A stretch of DNA of 64,000 nucleotides from Denitromonas ohlonensis. Lineage in GTDB: Bacteria; Pseudomonadota; Gammaproteobacteria; Burkholderiales; Rhodocyclaceae. The position numbers and the translations under genes were made by a program. The notes under the pieces were generated by a model. The model saw only the letters and a list, made by a program, of their open reading frames with translations, did no database searches and was not told where the DNA came from. Below are positions 47,121 through 55,907 of this stretch, in pieces. Every line of letters starts with the position of its first letter. Positions within the stretch are counted from its first letter, which is position 1. The stretch spans positions 62,001 to 126,000 of the forward strand of contig NZ_VMNI01000002.1 in the NCBI RefSeq assembly GCF_007625205.1, in the 5' to 3' direction.

Positions 47121-47126
47121 ATTATA
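47121..47126 (-). promoter_or_regulatory. Perfect -10 box upstream of sdhC
   Basis: The minus strand reads TATAAT 57 bases before the sdhC ATG. No good -35 is at the right distance, so the promoter may need an activator. Confidence 0.5.
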
Positions 47127-47164
47127 ACCGTTGACGTCGCGTCACCTGAATGCGTCGCACGCCA

Positions 47165-47893
47165 TTAATTCAGCTCGTTCAAATAAAAATGTTCGTCCGT
47201 CGAATACAGGCCACGGCGCCATTCTACTGGCCGGTCGCCATAGGTGAATGTCACCCGCTCGACCGACAACAAGGGCACACCCTCTTTGACGCGCAACATT
47301 TCCGCCGTTCGCCGATCAGCGGCCACCGCCCGAATGCGCTCTTCGGCGCGAATCATGCGCAGACCAAAGCGGGTTTCAAAAAGGCTGTAAAGCGACCCCT
47401 TCCAGCCCTGCAGCATTTCGAGCGTCAAGCCCTGGAAAACTTCGCCAGGCAGATAGATTTCGTCGACAACGACGGGTTTTGCGCTAAATTCTAGTAAGCG
47501 CCGAACAATGATGATGGGCGAACCAGGCTCGATTGCGAGCACACGCGCCGCCTCCTGGCCCGCCTTGGCACGCCAGCATTCGAGCGGCACGCTAACGGGA
47601 TGAGACAGATCTTCACCCTCAGGCACCAGGCGCAAAAAGCGGAACAAGGAGCGCGGGTCATTATGCGATGCAACATAGGTGCCTTTACCCTGCTTGCGCA
47701 CCAGCAGGTTCTCGGCCGCCATTTCATCGATGGCCTTGCGCACCGTCCCCTGGCTGACGCCGAAACGCGCCGCCAGTTCCTGCTCACTGGGAATGGCCTG
47801 GCCCGGACTCCATTCGCCGGATTCAAGCGCCACCAGCATCAGACTTTTGATCTGACGATAGAGCGGACTAAAGGTGGGGGACGTCTGGGCCAT
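47165..47893 (-). CDS. GntR/HutC-family transcriptional regulator
   Basis: A 242-residue regulator with an N-terminal winged-helix DNA-binding domain (residues 1-75; IPSEQELAARFGVSQGTVRK and VRKQGKGTYVA) and a C-terminal UTRA ligand domain (about 95-235; VVVDEIYLPGEVF, LLSVERVTFTYGDRPVEWR). Such proteins are usually repressors released by a small metabolite. It lies upstream of sdhCDAB on the same strand and divergent from mdh, and a palindrome lies between it and mdh. Control of the TCA genes is therefore inferred. The start at 47893 has no strong ribosome site. Confidence 0.87.
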   Translation of the reverse strand: MAQTSPTFSPLYRQIKSLMLVALESGEWSPGQAIPSEQELAARFGVSQGTVRKAIDEMAAENLLVRKQGKGTYVASHNDPRSLFRFLRLVPEGEDLSHPVSVPLECWRAKAGQEAARVLAIEPGSPIIIVRRLLEFSAKPVVVDEIYLPGEVFQGLTLEMLQGWKGSLYSLFETRFGLRMIRAEERIRAVAADRRTAEMLRVKEGVPLLSVERVTFTYGDRPVEWRRGLYSTDEHFYLNELN

Positions 47894-47942
47894 TGGCGTA
47901 TTTCATCACAAAAGTTGAAAGGCGTCTATATCAACTCATATA

Positions 47943-47954
47943 TCTTATATAAGA
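47943..47954. promoter_or_regulatory. 12-bp perfect palindrome, putative GntR operator
   Basis: TCTTATATAAGA is a perfect palindrome within an AT-rich stretch (47930-47960). It lies 14 bases before the -35 of the mdh promoter and about 50 bases upstream of gntR. Short AT-rich palindromes of this form are typical of HutC-type GntR operators; the link is inferred from position. Confidence 0.5.
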
Positions 47955-47967
47955 CGTATGACATGAA

Positions 47968-47996
47968 TTGACTTTGTCCATCCGCAATACTACTAT
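47968..47996 (+). promoter_or_regulatory. Sigma-70 promoter of mdh
   Basis: TTGACT (47968-47973) and TACTAT (47991-47996) are 17 bases apart. The predicted start near 48003 leaves a leader of about 92 nt before mdh. Confidence 0.65.
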
Positions 47997-48095
47997 CTTG
48001 CGCGAATCGGCAAACACCGACGCCCGCCTCACACACGAGGCACACGGTCAGCCGAATGTCCGCTTTCACACACTCACATCGAGAGGGAGTCGTCC

Positions 48096-49085
48096 ATGAG
48101 CAAAGCCCCCGTACGTGTCGCCGTCACTGGCGCAGCCGGTCAAATCGGTTACAGCCTGTTGTTCCGCATCGCCAGCGGTGAAATGCTGGGCAAGGATCAA
48201 CCGGTCATTCTTCAGCTTCTGGACCTGCCGCAGGCACAGAAGGCCGTCAAGGGCGTGATGATGGAGCTGGAAGACTGCGCCTTCCCGCTGCTCGCCGGCA
48301 TGGTTGCCACCGACGACCCGAATGTCGCCTTCAAGGATGCGCAAATCGCCCTGCTGGTCGGCGCCCGTCCGCGTGGCCCCGGCATGGAACGCAAGGACCT
48401 GCTGACCGAAAACGCCAAGATCTTCACCGTTCAGGGCGCCGCCATCGGCCAGTACGCTGACCCGAACATCAAGGTGCTCGTCGTCGGCAACCCCTGCAAC
48501 ACCAACGCCTACATCGCCATGAAGACCGCCGAGAAGTTCGGCCGCGTCAACACCAAGAACTTCACCGGCATGCTGCGTCTGGACCATAACCGCGCCCTGT
48601 CGCAGCTCGCCGGCAAAACCGGTCGCAGCGTGTCCAGCCTGACCAAGCTGGTCGTGTGGGGCAACCACTCGCCCACCATGTACGCCGACTACCGTTTCTG
48701 CCTGTCCAACGGTGACAACGTCAAGGCCCTGGTGAACGACGACGTCTGGAACAGCGACACCTTCCTGCCCACCGTCGGCAAGCGCGGCGCCGCCATTATC
48801 GAGGCGCGTGGCCTGTCGTCCGCCGCATCGGCCGCCAACGCTGCGATCGACCACATCCGTGACTGGGTACTCGGTTCGAACGGCGAATGGGTCACCATGG
48901 GCGTGCCGTCCGACGGCTCCTATGACATCCCCGAAGGCATCATCTACGGCGTGCCCTGCATCACCGAAAACGGTGAGTACAAGGTCGTCAAGGATCTGGA
49001 AATCGACGCATTCTCCCGCGAGCGCATGACTGTCACGCTCAACGAGCTGCTCGAAGAGCGCGAAGGTGTGAAAGACCTGCTCTGA
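48096..49085 (+). CDS. mdh: Malate dehydrogenase
   Basis: A 329-residue NAD-dependent enzyme interconverting malate and oxaloacetate. The NAD motif is [10 protein letters not shown] (residues 11-20). The substrate-loop arginines lie in [12 protein letters not shown] and the catalytic pair in RLDHNR (Asp163) and WGNHSP (His191). It belongs to the cytosolic-type Mdh group found in betaproteobacteria. The start at 48096 has GGGAG eight bases upstream. It diverges from gntR-sdh and is followed by a strong terminator. Confidence 0.97.
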   Translation: MSKAPVRVAVTGAAGQIGYSLLFRIASGEMLGKDQPVILQLLDLPQAQKAVKGVMMELEDCAFPLLAGMVATDDPNVAFKDAQIALLVGARPRGPGMERKDLLTENAKIFTVQGAAIGQYADPNIKVLVVGNPCNTNAYIAMKTAEKFGRVNTKNFTGMLRLDHNRALSQLAGKTGRSVSSLTKLVVWGNHSPTMYADYRFCLSNGDNVKALVNDDVWNSDTFLPTVGKRGAAIIEARGLSSAASAANAAIDHIRDWVLGSNGEWVTMGVPSDGSYDIPEGIIYGVPCITENGEYKVVKDLEIDAFSRERMTVTLNELLEEREGVKDLL

Positions 49086-49112
49086 TCCTTTATCAGGATT
49101 CAGCAGCAAAGC

Positions 49113-49144
49113 ATCGGGGGCGAGAAATCGCCCCCGATTTTTTT
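49113..49144 (+). terminator. Strong terminator after mdh
   Basis: A perfect 11-bp stem (ATCGGGGGCGA 49113-49123, TCGCCCCCGAT 49128-49138) with a GAAA tetraloop is followed by seven T (49138-49144). Confidence 0.95.
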
Positions 49145-49177
49145 GCTATTCTGCCCAGCAATACTCACCACACAGAC

Positions 49178-50170
49178 ATGACCGCCATGCATCCCGATCA
49201 GGTTCTTTTCCAGGGCGAGCGCACGCTCCCCGACATGCCCGCCATCGACCACTACGCCGGCAGCGAAAAGCTCATCACCAAGGCGCTGGCCATCCAGCAG
49301 GACATGGGCCCGGTGTTCGACATCACCTGCGACTGCGAAGACGGCGCCAAAGCCGGCCAGGAAACCGAGCACGCCCACATGGCCGCCGCCATGGTCATGT
49401 CACCCGCCAACCAGTTTGGCCGGGTCGGCGCGCGCATCCACGACATCACCCATCCGCACTGGCGCCGGGATGTCGACATCCTGGTCGAAGACGCTGGCCA
49501 GCGCCTCGCCTTCATCACCTTTCCCAAACCGCGCTCGGTCGACGATGTCCGCGAACAACTGGCCTATCTGCGCATGCAGGAAGCGGCTAACCACACCGGC
49601 ATCGCGCTCCCGGTGCATGTCTTGATCGAAACGCACGGCGCGCTGCGCGATGCCTGGCATATCGCCGCGCTCGACGGAGTTGAAAGCCTCGATTTCGGCC
49701 TGATGGACTTCGTCAGCGCCCATCACGGCGCCATCCCCGGCGAGGCCATGCGCAGCCCCGCGCAGTTCGAGCACCCGCTGGTGGCGCGCGCCAAGTGCGA
49801 GATCGCCGCCGCCGCGCTCGCCCATGGCGTGGTGCCCAGCCACAACGTCACCACCGAGATCAAGGACGTCGACTACATTCGCAAAGACGCCGAACGCGCC
49901 CGCCGGGAATTCGGCTATCTGCGCATGTGGAGCATCCACCCCAACCAGATCACCCCGATCCTCGAAGCCATGCGGCCCGACTTTTCCGAGGTCGAAAGTG
50001 CGATCGCCATTCTCGAAGCCGCGCAAGACGCCAACTGGGGCCCGATCCAGCACGCCGGCAAACTGCACGACCGCGCGTCCTACCGCTACTACTGGACGCT
50101 GCTCAAACGCGCCCGCGCCACCGGCCAGGAACTGCCCGCCGAGATCACGCAGCGCTTCTTTACCGCCTGA
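49178..50170 (+). CDS. HpcH/HpaI (citrate-lyase beta-like) CoA-ester lyase
   Basis: A 330-residue TIM-barrel lyase of the malyl-CoA/citramalyl-CoA lyase family. Motifs include FDITCDCEDGAKAG, VGARIHDITHPHW, VLIETHGALRDAW and GLMDFVSAHHGAIPG; the acidic residues after ETHG and at LMD are expected Mg ligands. Such enzymes cleave or form malyl-CoA, methylmalyl-CoA or citramalyl-CoA; the substrate is not settled here. The start at 49178 has a weak ribosome site, and a second ATG lies three codons later. It follows mdh after a terminator, with no other glyoxylate or C2-assimilation gene in view. Confidence 0.82.
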   Translation: MTAMHPDQVLFQGERTLPDMPAIDHYAGSEKLITKALAIQQDMGPVFDITCDCEDGAKAGQETEHAHMAAAMVMSPANQFGRVGARIHDITHPHWRRDVDILVEDAGQRLAFITFPKPRSVDDVREQLAYLRMQEAANHTGIALPVHVLIETHGALRDAWHIAALDGVESLDFGLMDFVSAHHGAIPGEAMRSPAQFEHPLVARAKCEIAAAALAHGVVPSHNVTTEIKDVDYIRKDAERARREFGYLRMWSIHPNQITPILEAMRPDFSEVESAIAILEAAQDANWGPIQHAGKLHDRASYRYYWTLLKRARATGQELPAEITQRFFTA

Positions 50171-50180
50171 CGCATCCACT

Positions 50181-51677
50181 TCAACCGAAGCGCACCCCCT
50201 GCGCCAGCGGCAGTTCGTCCGAGTAATTGACCGTCGCCGTCTGCCGCCGCATATAGCCGCGCCAGGCGTCCGACCCCGATTCCCGCCCGCCGCCGGTGGC
50301 TTTTTCGCCCCCGAACGCACCGCCGATTTCCGCCCCGCTGGTCCCGACGTTCACATTGGCGATGCCGCAGTCGCTTCCTGTGGCGGCCAGAAACCGCTCG
50401 GCTTCGCGCACGTCGGTGGTAAAGATGGCGGACGACAGCCCCTGCGGCACGGCGTTCTGACGCGCAATGGCCTCGTCGAGGGCGTCATAGGCAAAGCAGT
50501 ACAGCACCGGCGCAAAGGTCTCTTCAAAGCTGTTGTCGAGCGCACCCCCACCTTCGATCAGCGCGGGCTGCACGTAATACGCGTCGGGGTATCGATCTGC
50601 GAGCACGCGACCGCCACCCACCACTTTGCCACCCTGCTCCCGCGCAACCTGCAAGGCGTGCTCCATCTGCGCAAAAGCACGCGCGTCGATCAAGGGGCCG
50701 ACCAGCGTGCCGGCCTTCCGCGGGTCACCAATAGGCAAGGCCGCGTAGGCCTGCTCCAGGCGCTCGAAAAGCACCCGGGCCACCTCACGCTGAACAAAGA
50801 CGCGGCGCGTGGTGGTGCAGCGCTGGCCGGCGGTGCCGACAGCGCCGAAGACAATCGCCCGCACGGCGAGATCGAGATCGGCGGAGGCGGTCACGATAAT
50901 GGCGTTGTTGCCACCGAGTTCCAGAATCGATTTGCCAAAACGCTGCGCCACTCGCGCGCCCACCTGGCGCCCCATGGCACAACTGCCGGTCGCGCTGATC
51001 AGCGGCACACGCACATCATCGGCCAGCGCCACACCGGTCTCCCGGCCGCCCAGCACCACCTGCGACAAGCCGTCGGGGGCATCGTCAAAACCGGCCATGG
51101 CCTGCGTAAACAGGTGCTGGCAGGCGATGGCACACAGCGGCGTCTTCTCGGACGGCTTCCACAACAGGCTGTTGCCACACACCACGGCCAGCGTGGCGTT
51201 CCAGGCCCACACCGCCATCGGAAAATTAAAAGCCGAAATCACGCCCACCGGACCCAGCGGGTGCCAGGTCTCGCGCAGGCTGTGCTCCGGGCGCTCTGAG
51301 GCGATGGTTCGGCCGTAGAGTTGGCGGGACAGCCCGACCGCGAAGTCGCAGATGTCGATCATCTCCTGTACCTCACCCTCGCCCTCCGCGGTGATCTTGC
51401 CGGCTTCGAGCGTAATCAACGCGCCCAGCGTCGACTTGTGCTCACGAAGCAAAGCACCAAAGCGTCGGATCAGCTCACCACGGCGCGGGGCCGGCACAAT
51501 CCGCCACTGAGCAAAAGCCTCGACACTGCGCGCTACCTTGGCCTCCAGCGCCTCGGGCGAATCGAGCGCCACACGAGCAATCTCTGCGCCATCGATCGGA
51601 GAACACACCACCCAGTCGCCGTCGGACAGCCGCCCCTGGTCAAGCCCCAATGCCTCAAAAATACGCGCTGCGCTCAT
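50181..51677 (-). CDS. ALDH7-type aldehyde dehydrogenase (alpha-aminoadipic semialdehyde dehydrogenase)
   Basis: A 498-residue NAD-dependent aldehyde dehydrogenase. The catalytic Cys287 is in GQRCTTTRR and the general base Glu253 in ILELGGNN. The C-terminal WRGYMRRQTATVNYSDEL segment is specific to ALDH7/AmaB enzymes, which oxidise 2-aminoadipate 6-semialdehyde to 2-aminoadipate in lysine degradation. The start at 51677 has GGAGA six bases upstream. It lies 22 bases after the saccharopine-dehydrogenase-family gene on the same strand, which supports the lysine assignment. Confidence 0.88.
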   Translation of the reverse strand: MSAARIFEALGLDQGRLSDGDWVVCSPIDGAEIARVALDSPEALEAKVARSVEAFAQWRIVPAPRRGELIRRFGALLREHKSTLGALITLEAGKITAEGEGEVQEMIDICDFAVGLSRQLYGRTIASERPEHSLRETWHPLGPVGVISAFNFPMAVWAWNATLAVVCGNSLLWKPSEKTPLCAIACQHLFTQAMAGFDDAPDGLSQVVLGGRETGVALADDVRVPLISATGSCAMGRQVGARVAQRFGKSILELGGNNAIIVTASADLDLAVRAIVFGAVGTAGQRCTTTRRVFVQREVARVLFERLEQAYAALPIGDPRKAGTLVGPLIDARAFAQMEHALQVAREQGGKVVGGGRVLADRYPDAYYVQPALIEGGGALDNSFEETFAPVLYCFAYDALDEAIARQNAVPQGLSSAIFTTDVREAERFLAATGSDCGIANVNVGTSGAEIGGAFGGEKATGGGRESGSDAWRGYMRRQTATVNYSDELPLAQGVRFG

Positions 51678-51699
51678 CCATCGTCTCCTAGGGTTGTTA

Positions 51700-52818
51700 T
51701 CACAAGCCACCGCTGGCGGCGGTCTGTGGCTCCTCACCATCGGTCACATAGTGGCGACCAAAGCGATTGCTCAGAAAATCGTCCAGACAGATATCTTCCT
51801 GCCGGACAAAGCCATGCTGCGGCAAGCGGCCATCCATCAACAAATCGAGTACGGCACAGATCGCGCTGGCTGTCGTGACCTGAATCGCGCTGCGCATCCG
51901 CCCGCCGAGCTCACGGCTGTAGATCTTGCGGGCAAAGGTCTCCTGCATCAGCAAGCCGTCGCGCATGCCGCTCACGTTGACGAACACCAGCACCACATCC
52001 TGCATGGTGACCGGGATCGATGACTCGAGTATTTCCTTGAGCAGCGCACGCCGTTCGCCCAGGCGCAGGTCGTGCAGCAGCAGCTTCATCACATCGCGAT
52101 GCCCCGGATAGCGCACCGTGCGGTAGTTCAGATTGCGCACCCGCCCATTGAGCGTGTCGCACAGCGTACCGAGGCCGCCGGAGGTGTTGAAGGCTTCGTA
52201 GTCGTCACCGTCGAGCGAGAAATGCTCCAGCTCTTCGAGCGCCGGCATCTCCTTGCGCACCCCGCCGACAATCGCTTCGCAGGGATTGAGGTACTCGTTG
52301 ATGAATCCGTCGGTGCTCCAGGTGAGGTTGTATTTGAGGCCGTTGGAGGGGAACTTGGGCAGCGCGCCGACCCGCATGTGCACATCGTGCAGTTCGTCAA
52401 AACGCCGGGCCAGATCGTAGGCAGCGATGGAAATGAAGCCCGGGGCGAGACCGCATTGGGGCACCACCGCCGTTGGTGCGCCATCGGCGAGCGCCCGTAT
52501 CGTGCGTGCGCTGCCCACGTCTTCGGTGAGGTCGAGATAGTGCGACCTTGCCGAAACGGCGGCGCGGGCCAGGGATTCACTCAGGTCGAAGGGGCAGGCG
52601 TTGATCAGCGCGTTCTGGCCGGCCAGCACCGCAGCAAGCTGGCGGGCATCGGCCACGTCAATCTGGCGCAGCGTGGCCGAGGGTAACGCCTGTGCGAGCC
52701 GCGCCAACACCTTTGCGTCGCGATCGACCACGCTCACCGCGTAATCGCCGCTCGACACCAGAAAGTCGGCAATCACCTCACCGATCTTGCCCGCGCCAAC
52801 GATGGTCACCTGTCGCAC
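51700..52818 (-). CDS. Saccharopine dehydrogenase-family protein (lysine 6-dehydrogenase or saccharopine dehydrogenase)
   Basis: A 372-residue NAD(P)-dependent oxidoreductase with an N-terminal Rossmann motif (TIVGAGKIGEVIADFL) and a saccharopine-dehydrogenase C-terminal domain (GALPKFPSNGLKYNLTWS; a segment containing VTMQDVVLVFVNVSG). The family includes saccharopine dehydrogenases and bacterial L-lysine 6-dehydrogenases; both produce 2-aminoadipate semialdehyde, the substrate of the ALDH7 next door. There is no fused lysine-ketoglutarate reductase domain. The start is GTG at 52818 with GGGAG six bases upstream. Confidence 0.8.
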   Translation of the reverse strand: MRQVTIVGAGKIGEVIADFLVSSGDYAVSVVDRDAKVLARLAQALPSATLRQIDVADARQLAAVLAGQNALINACPFDLSESLARAAVSARSHYLDLTEDVGSARTIRALADGAPTAVVPQCGLAPGFISIAAYDLARRFDELHDVHMRVGALPKFPSNGLKYNLTWSTDGFINEYLNPCEAIVGGVRKEMPALEELEHFSLDGDDYEAFNTSGGLGTLCDTLNGRVRNLNYRTVRYPGHRDVMKLLLHDLRLGERRALLKEILESSIPVTMQDVVLVFVNVSGMRDGLLMQETFARKIYSRELGGRMRSAIQVTTASAICAVLDLLMDGRLPQHGFVRQEDICLDDFLSNRFGRHYVTDGEEPQTAASGGL

Positions 52819-52882
52819 GTCATGCTCCCGGCCATGTCTCTGAGGTCGGACCGAGATTACGCCAAAACGTGCCCACCGGGGC

Positions 52883-54739
52883 TCATGCGAAACGCGCCGT
52901 CGTCGCTTTCAGTGCTTCGGCGAGCGCCCGCAGCGCCCGCGAAGTGTCGCTGAGTTCGCTGCTGTGCGCCACGGCGCGCTCCGAGCGGCCCTGGAATCCA
53001 CGCATGCGCTCGGCAATGGTCTCGGTGATCCCCTCCTGCGAATGCACGGCGGACGCGACGGCCTGGTTCAGCTGCACCACGCCGCCGATCTGCTCGGCAA
53101 TATCCGAGAAGCGCGCGTTGAGCACCTCGGTCTGTTGCTGGGTGTGGCGCATGGCCTCGCCCACCGCGTCGAGCCGATCGACCGCACCGCTGACGTCTTT
53201 CGACAGCCGCTGCAGGATACCGCCGACCACTTCGGTCGATTGGCGCGTCCGTCCGGCCAGCTTGCGCACCTCATCGGCCACCACGGCAAAGCCGCGCCCC
53301 TGTTCGCCCGCCCGTGCCGCCTCAATGGCCGCATTGAGGGCCAGCAGGTTGGTCTGGTCGGCGATCTCGCCAATCTCGCCCAGCACCTCGGTCACCTGCG
53401 CGGTCAGCCCGTGCACTGCCCGACTGGCATCCGTGGCCTGCGCCAGCGTCGTCGACAGCACGGCGACGGCGTCACGGTTTTCGGCAATCGCCTCACGTCC
53501 ACGCGCCGACAAACGCTCGATCTGCACCGCAGCAGCATTGGCCGAGCGGGTGCTATCGACGATCTGACCGATCGAGCAGGTGATCTCGTCCACCGCTTCG
53601 GTAATGTCACGGCACTCCCCGTGCTGGGCCAGCAGATCGACATGGCCATCCTGCACGCCGAGATCGAGTTGCCCCGCAGCGGCATCGACCCGGGTCGACA
53701 CCTGGCCGATGTCAGCCACCAGCGCCTGCAACCCGCCGACCATCTGTGCCATGGCGCCCTCCAGCGTGGCCACTTCAGCCACCCCGCCGCGCGCCACCTC
53801 AACCGACAGCCGGCCAACGGCGATGGCTTCAGCCACTTCGGCCGCCCGCACCAACGGCGCCAGATAGTGCTGCATCAGGGCGTACAAGCCCGCGATGCTG
53901 AGCGCCACGATCAAAACCAGCGCCACCCCCGCGACAATCAGAAAACGCGATTCCTCAGCCAGCGCCGCGGTGGCCTCGCGCACAGCCAGCCAGTGGCCGA
54001 TCGTCTCCCCGCTGGCGTTGACCACTGGCAAACGATTGACTCGGTAGGCAGCGTTCGCGGTGCGCCACACCGTCTGCCGCGCCTCGCCGGCGAACGCCGC
54101 CTGCAGCCGGCCCGCATCAACACCGGACGGCAGCGCACTGGCCAGTGCCGCGCCGCCCTCGCCCCATATGGCAACCCCCTGCTCGCTGCCGTCGGCCATC
54201 GCCGCCGCCATCGGCCCCAGCCCCTTGACCAGAACCGCCACGCCAATCAAGCGCTCGCGCGAGGTCAGCGGAAAAGCCTTCACCGCCCACGGTGCGCCGC
54301 CGGCGACGGACAGATCGGTCAGCGCATCCTTCTGCCGCGCCGCGGCGGTCACCAGATCACCGATCGGCAATGGCGGTGACGACGGGCTGCGATAGAGCGC
54401 CCGGCCGTCCGGTGCGTGAATCGACAGGTGGTCGTAGCCACCGCCATCGCCGGTCAGAGCGATGAAGCGTTCGGCATAACCCGCCAATGCCTCGGCGTCA
54501 CCCTGCTTGAGGGCCGAGCGCAGATCGAACTCGCCCGCCAGCGCAGTGACGGCACCATCCATCTGCCGGTAAAGCTGGCCAAGCGCTCGGGACCATACGC
54601 CAGCGTTGCTGCGCTGCTCAGCGTCAATCAAACGTTCGCCCATCTGGTGATGGCCGACAGCACCGAGAGCGCCCATCAGAAGCGCCACCAGAACGGTGAT
54701 CAGCGCACTGAACAAAGTGATTCGTAGTTTCAGGGACAT
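52883..54739 (-). CDS. Methyl-accepting chemotaxis protein
   Basis: A 618-residue membrane receptor. Transmembrane helix 1 is at about residues 8-30 and helix 2 at about 268-290, enclosing a periplasmic sensor of roughly 235 residues (double-Cache-like by size). A HAMP-like region follows, then the signalling domain with the conserved tip [20 protein letters not shown]. There is no C-terminal CheR-docking pentapeptide. The ligand is unknown. The start is set at 54739, though ATG 54754 in frame is possible. A sigma-28-type promoter upstream suggests co-regulation with flagellar genes. The gene is monocistronic. Confidence 0.9.
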   Translation of the reverse strand: MSLKLRITLFSALITVLVALLMGALGAVGHHQMGERLIDAEQRSNAGVWSRALGQLYRQMDGAVTALAGEFDLRSALKQGDAEALAGYAERFIALTGDGGGYDHLSIHAPDGRALYRSPSSPPLPIGDLVTAAARQKDALTDLSVAGGAPWAVKAFPLTSRERLIGVAVLVKGLGPMAAAMADGSEQGVAIWGEGGAALASALPSGVDAGRLQAAFAGEARQTVWRTANAAYRVNRLPVVNASGETIGHWLAVREATAALAEESRFLIVAGVALVLIVALSIAGLYALMQHYLAPLVRAAEVAEAIAVGRLSVEVARGGVAEVATLEGAMAQMVGGLQALVADIGQVSTRVDAAAGQLDLGVQDGHVDLLAQHGECRDITEAVDEITCSIGQIVDSTRSANAAAVQIERLSARGREAIAENRDAVAVLSTTLAQATDASRAVHGLTAQVTEVLGEIGEIADQTNLLALNAAIEAARAGEQGRGFAVVADEVRKLAGRTRQSTEVVGGILQRLSKDVSGAVDRLDAVGEAMRHTQQQTEVLNARFSDIAEQIGGVVQLNQAVASAVHSQEGITETIAERMRGFQGRSERAVAHSSELSDTSRALRALAEALKATTARFA

Positions 54740-54772
54740 TATGTGCACTCGCATTATTTCCGGACGAAGAGG

Positions 54773-54799
54773 CTATCGTCACCGAGGCAGAGTGCTTTA
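54773..54799 (-). promoter_or_regulatory. Sigma-28 (FliA)-type promoter of the chemoreceptor gene
   Basis: The minus strand reads TAAA (54799-54796), 15 bases, then GACGATAG (54780-54773), close to the FliA consensus TAAA-N15-GCCGATAA (six of eight in the -10). The start would be about 27 nt before the ATG at 54739. Confidence 0.6.
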
Positions 54800-54864
54800 T
54801 ATATGTAACCAAAACTTAATATCGCGCCGCAACACAACCGGGCGCAAACTGCCCCCCAAAGGGC

Positions 54865-55242
54865 TCAGTTGGGCGCGTCCTGCGAGACACCGGCGGCGAG
54901 TTGCTCAAGCACTCGGGGATACAGCGCGCGGGCCTGGGCCGGGTCGAAATCGGCCTTCTTGAGCTTCTTGACGCCGAAGGCGTCCAGCCGGACATGAACC
55001 GTCGGCGTCAGGCCATGCTGCGCGAGCGTTTCGCGCACACAGGCCAGCACGCAGCCATCGAGTGCCAACATGGGTCGGCCCGAGCGCGCCAGTCGCACCA
55101 AGGGCGCCACATGCCCGCCAACACCTGCGATACACGACATATCGGCCCGCCCTTCACGATCGAGTTGAAGCGCGAAATGATTGGCCAGCTGCGCCGCGCT
55201 GGAGCAACCCGAACAGGAATAGACAATCGGCTTCGCGCTCAT
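54865..55242 (-). CDS. DGC-domain putative metal-binding protein
   Basis: A 125-residue protein with the cysteine motifs of the DGC family: YSCSGCSSAAQLAN near the N-terminus, a central MSCIAGVGG, then the name-giving LDGC followed by VLACVRETL. The family is presumed to bind zinc or another metal, and its function is unknown. The ATG at 55242 overlaps the narL stop (ATGA), so it is probably the last gene of the nar operon. Similar genes occur beside denitrification and redox genes elsewhere. No signal peptide is present. Confidence 0.8.
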   Translation of the reverse strand: MSAKPIVYSCSGCSSAAQLANHFALQLDREGRADMSCIAGVGGHVAPLVRLARSGRPMLALDGCVLACVRETLAQHGLTPTVHVRLDAFGVKKLKKADFDPAQARALYPRVLEQLAAGVSQDAPN

Positions 55243-55907
55243 TGCGCCGCGAAACCGCGCTCAACCGCAAACACCGCGGCTTGCACCCGGCTGCTCAGAT
55301 GAAGCTTCTTGAGCACGCTCTGAACATGGATCTTGACCGTGCTTTCGGCCACCTCGAGGTTGCGCGCGATCTGCTTGTTGCTCTGCCCCTTGGCAATGCA
55401 GGCGAGGATCTCGCGCTCACGCGGGGTGAGCTTGTCGAGCTCGGCGTCCGCCGCTGCCGGGTTGGCGGCACTGGGTCCACCATGGCTGCGATTGGCCAGC
55501 AGCTTGCCCATCATCAGGGGAGACACCACCGGCTCGCCGCGCGAGGCCATGCGGATGGCGTCAATCAGGGTTTCGGCTTCGATATTCTTGAGCAGGTAAC
55601 CCGTGGCGCCGCCGCGCAAGGTGGTGAGCAGATCTTCCGAATCTTCCGACACGGTCAGCATCAGCACATGCGTCTGCGGCACATCTTCGAGAATGAGCTT
55701 GAGCGCATCCAGCCCCCCGACGCCGGGCATGTGCAGATCGAGCAGCACCACATCGGGCGCGAGTTGCTTGGCGCGCTTGGCGCCTTCGAGCCCGTCCGCC
55801 GCCTCGCCAACCACTTCAAACTCGTCGCTGCGCTTGAGCAAGGACTTGATGCCACTGCGAAACAAGCCGTGGTCATCCACCAGTAAGATGCGAATTCGTT
55901 CCGTCAT
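55239..55907 (-). CDS. narL: Nitrate/nitrite response regulator NarL
   Basis: A 222-residue response regulator. The receiver domain (1-120) has the acidic pair Asp11/Asp12, the phosphoacceptor Asp57 (VLLDLHMPG) and the conserved Lys in LLKNIEAETL. The LuxR-type helix-turn-helix (about 155-215) contains LTPREREILACIAKGQSNKQ. It is coupled to narX by an ATGA overlap, so the pair forms a NarX-NarL two-component system that would activate narGHJI on nitrate. Confidence 0.93.
   Translation of the reverse strand: MTERIRILLVDDHGLFRSGIKSLLKRSDEFEVVGEAADGLEGAKRAKQLAPDVVLLDLHMPGVGGLDALKLILEDVPQTHVLMLTVSEDSEDLLTTLRGGATGYLLKNIEAETLIDAIRMASRGEPVVSPLMMGKLLANRSHGGPSAANPAAADAELDKLTPREREILACIAKGQSNKQIARNLEVAESTVKIHVQSVLKKLHLSSRVQAAVFAVERGFAAQ

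Noticed and set aside
50181-51677. Methylmalonate-semialdehyde or succinate-semialdehyde dehydrogenase as the identity of the aldehyde dehydrogenase
   Set aside because: The C-terminal WRGYMRRQTATVNYSDEL segment and the linked saccharopine-dehydrogenase-family gene point to ALDH7 instead.
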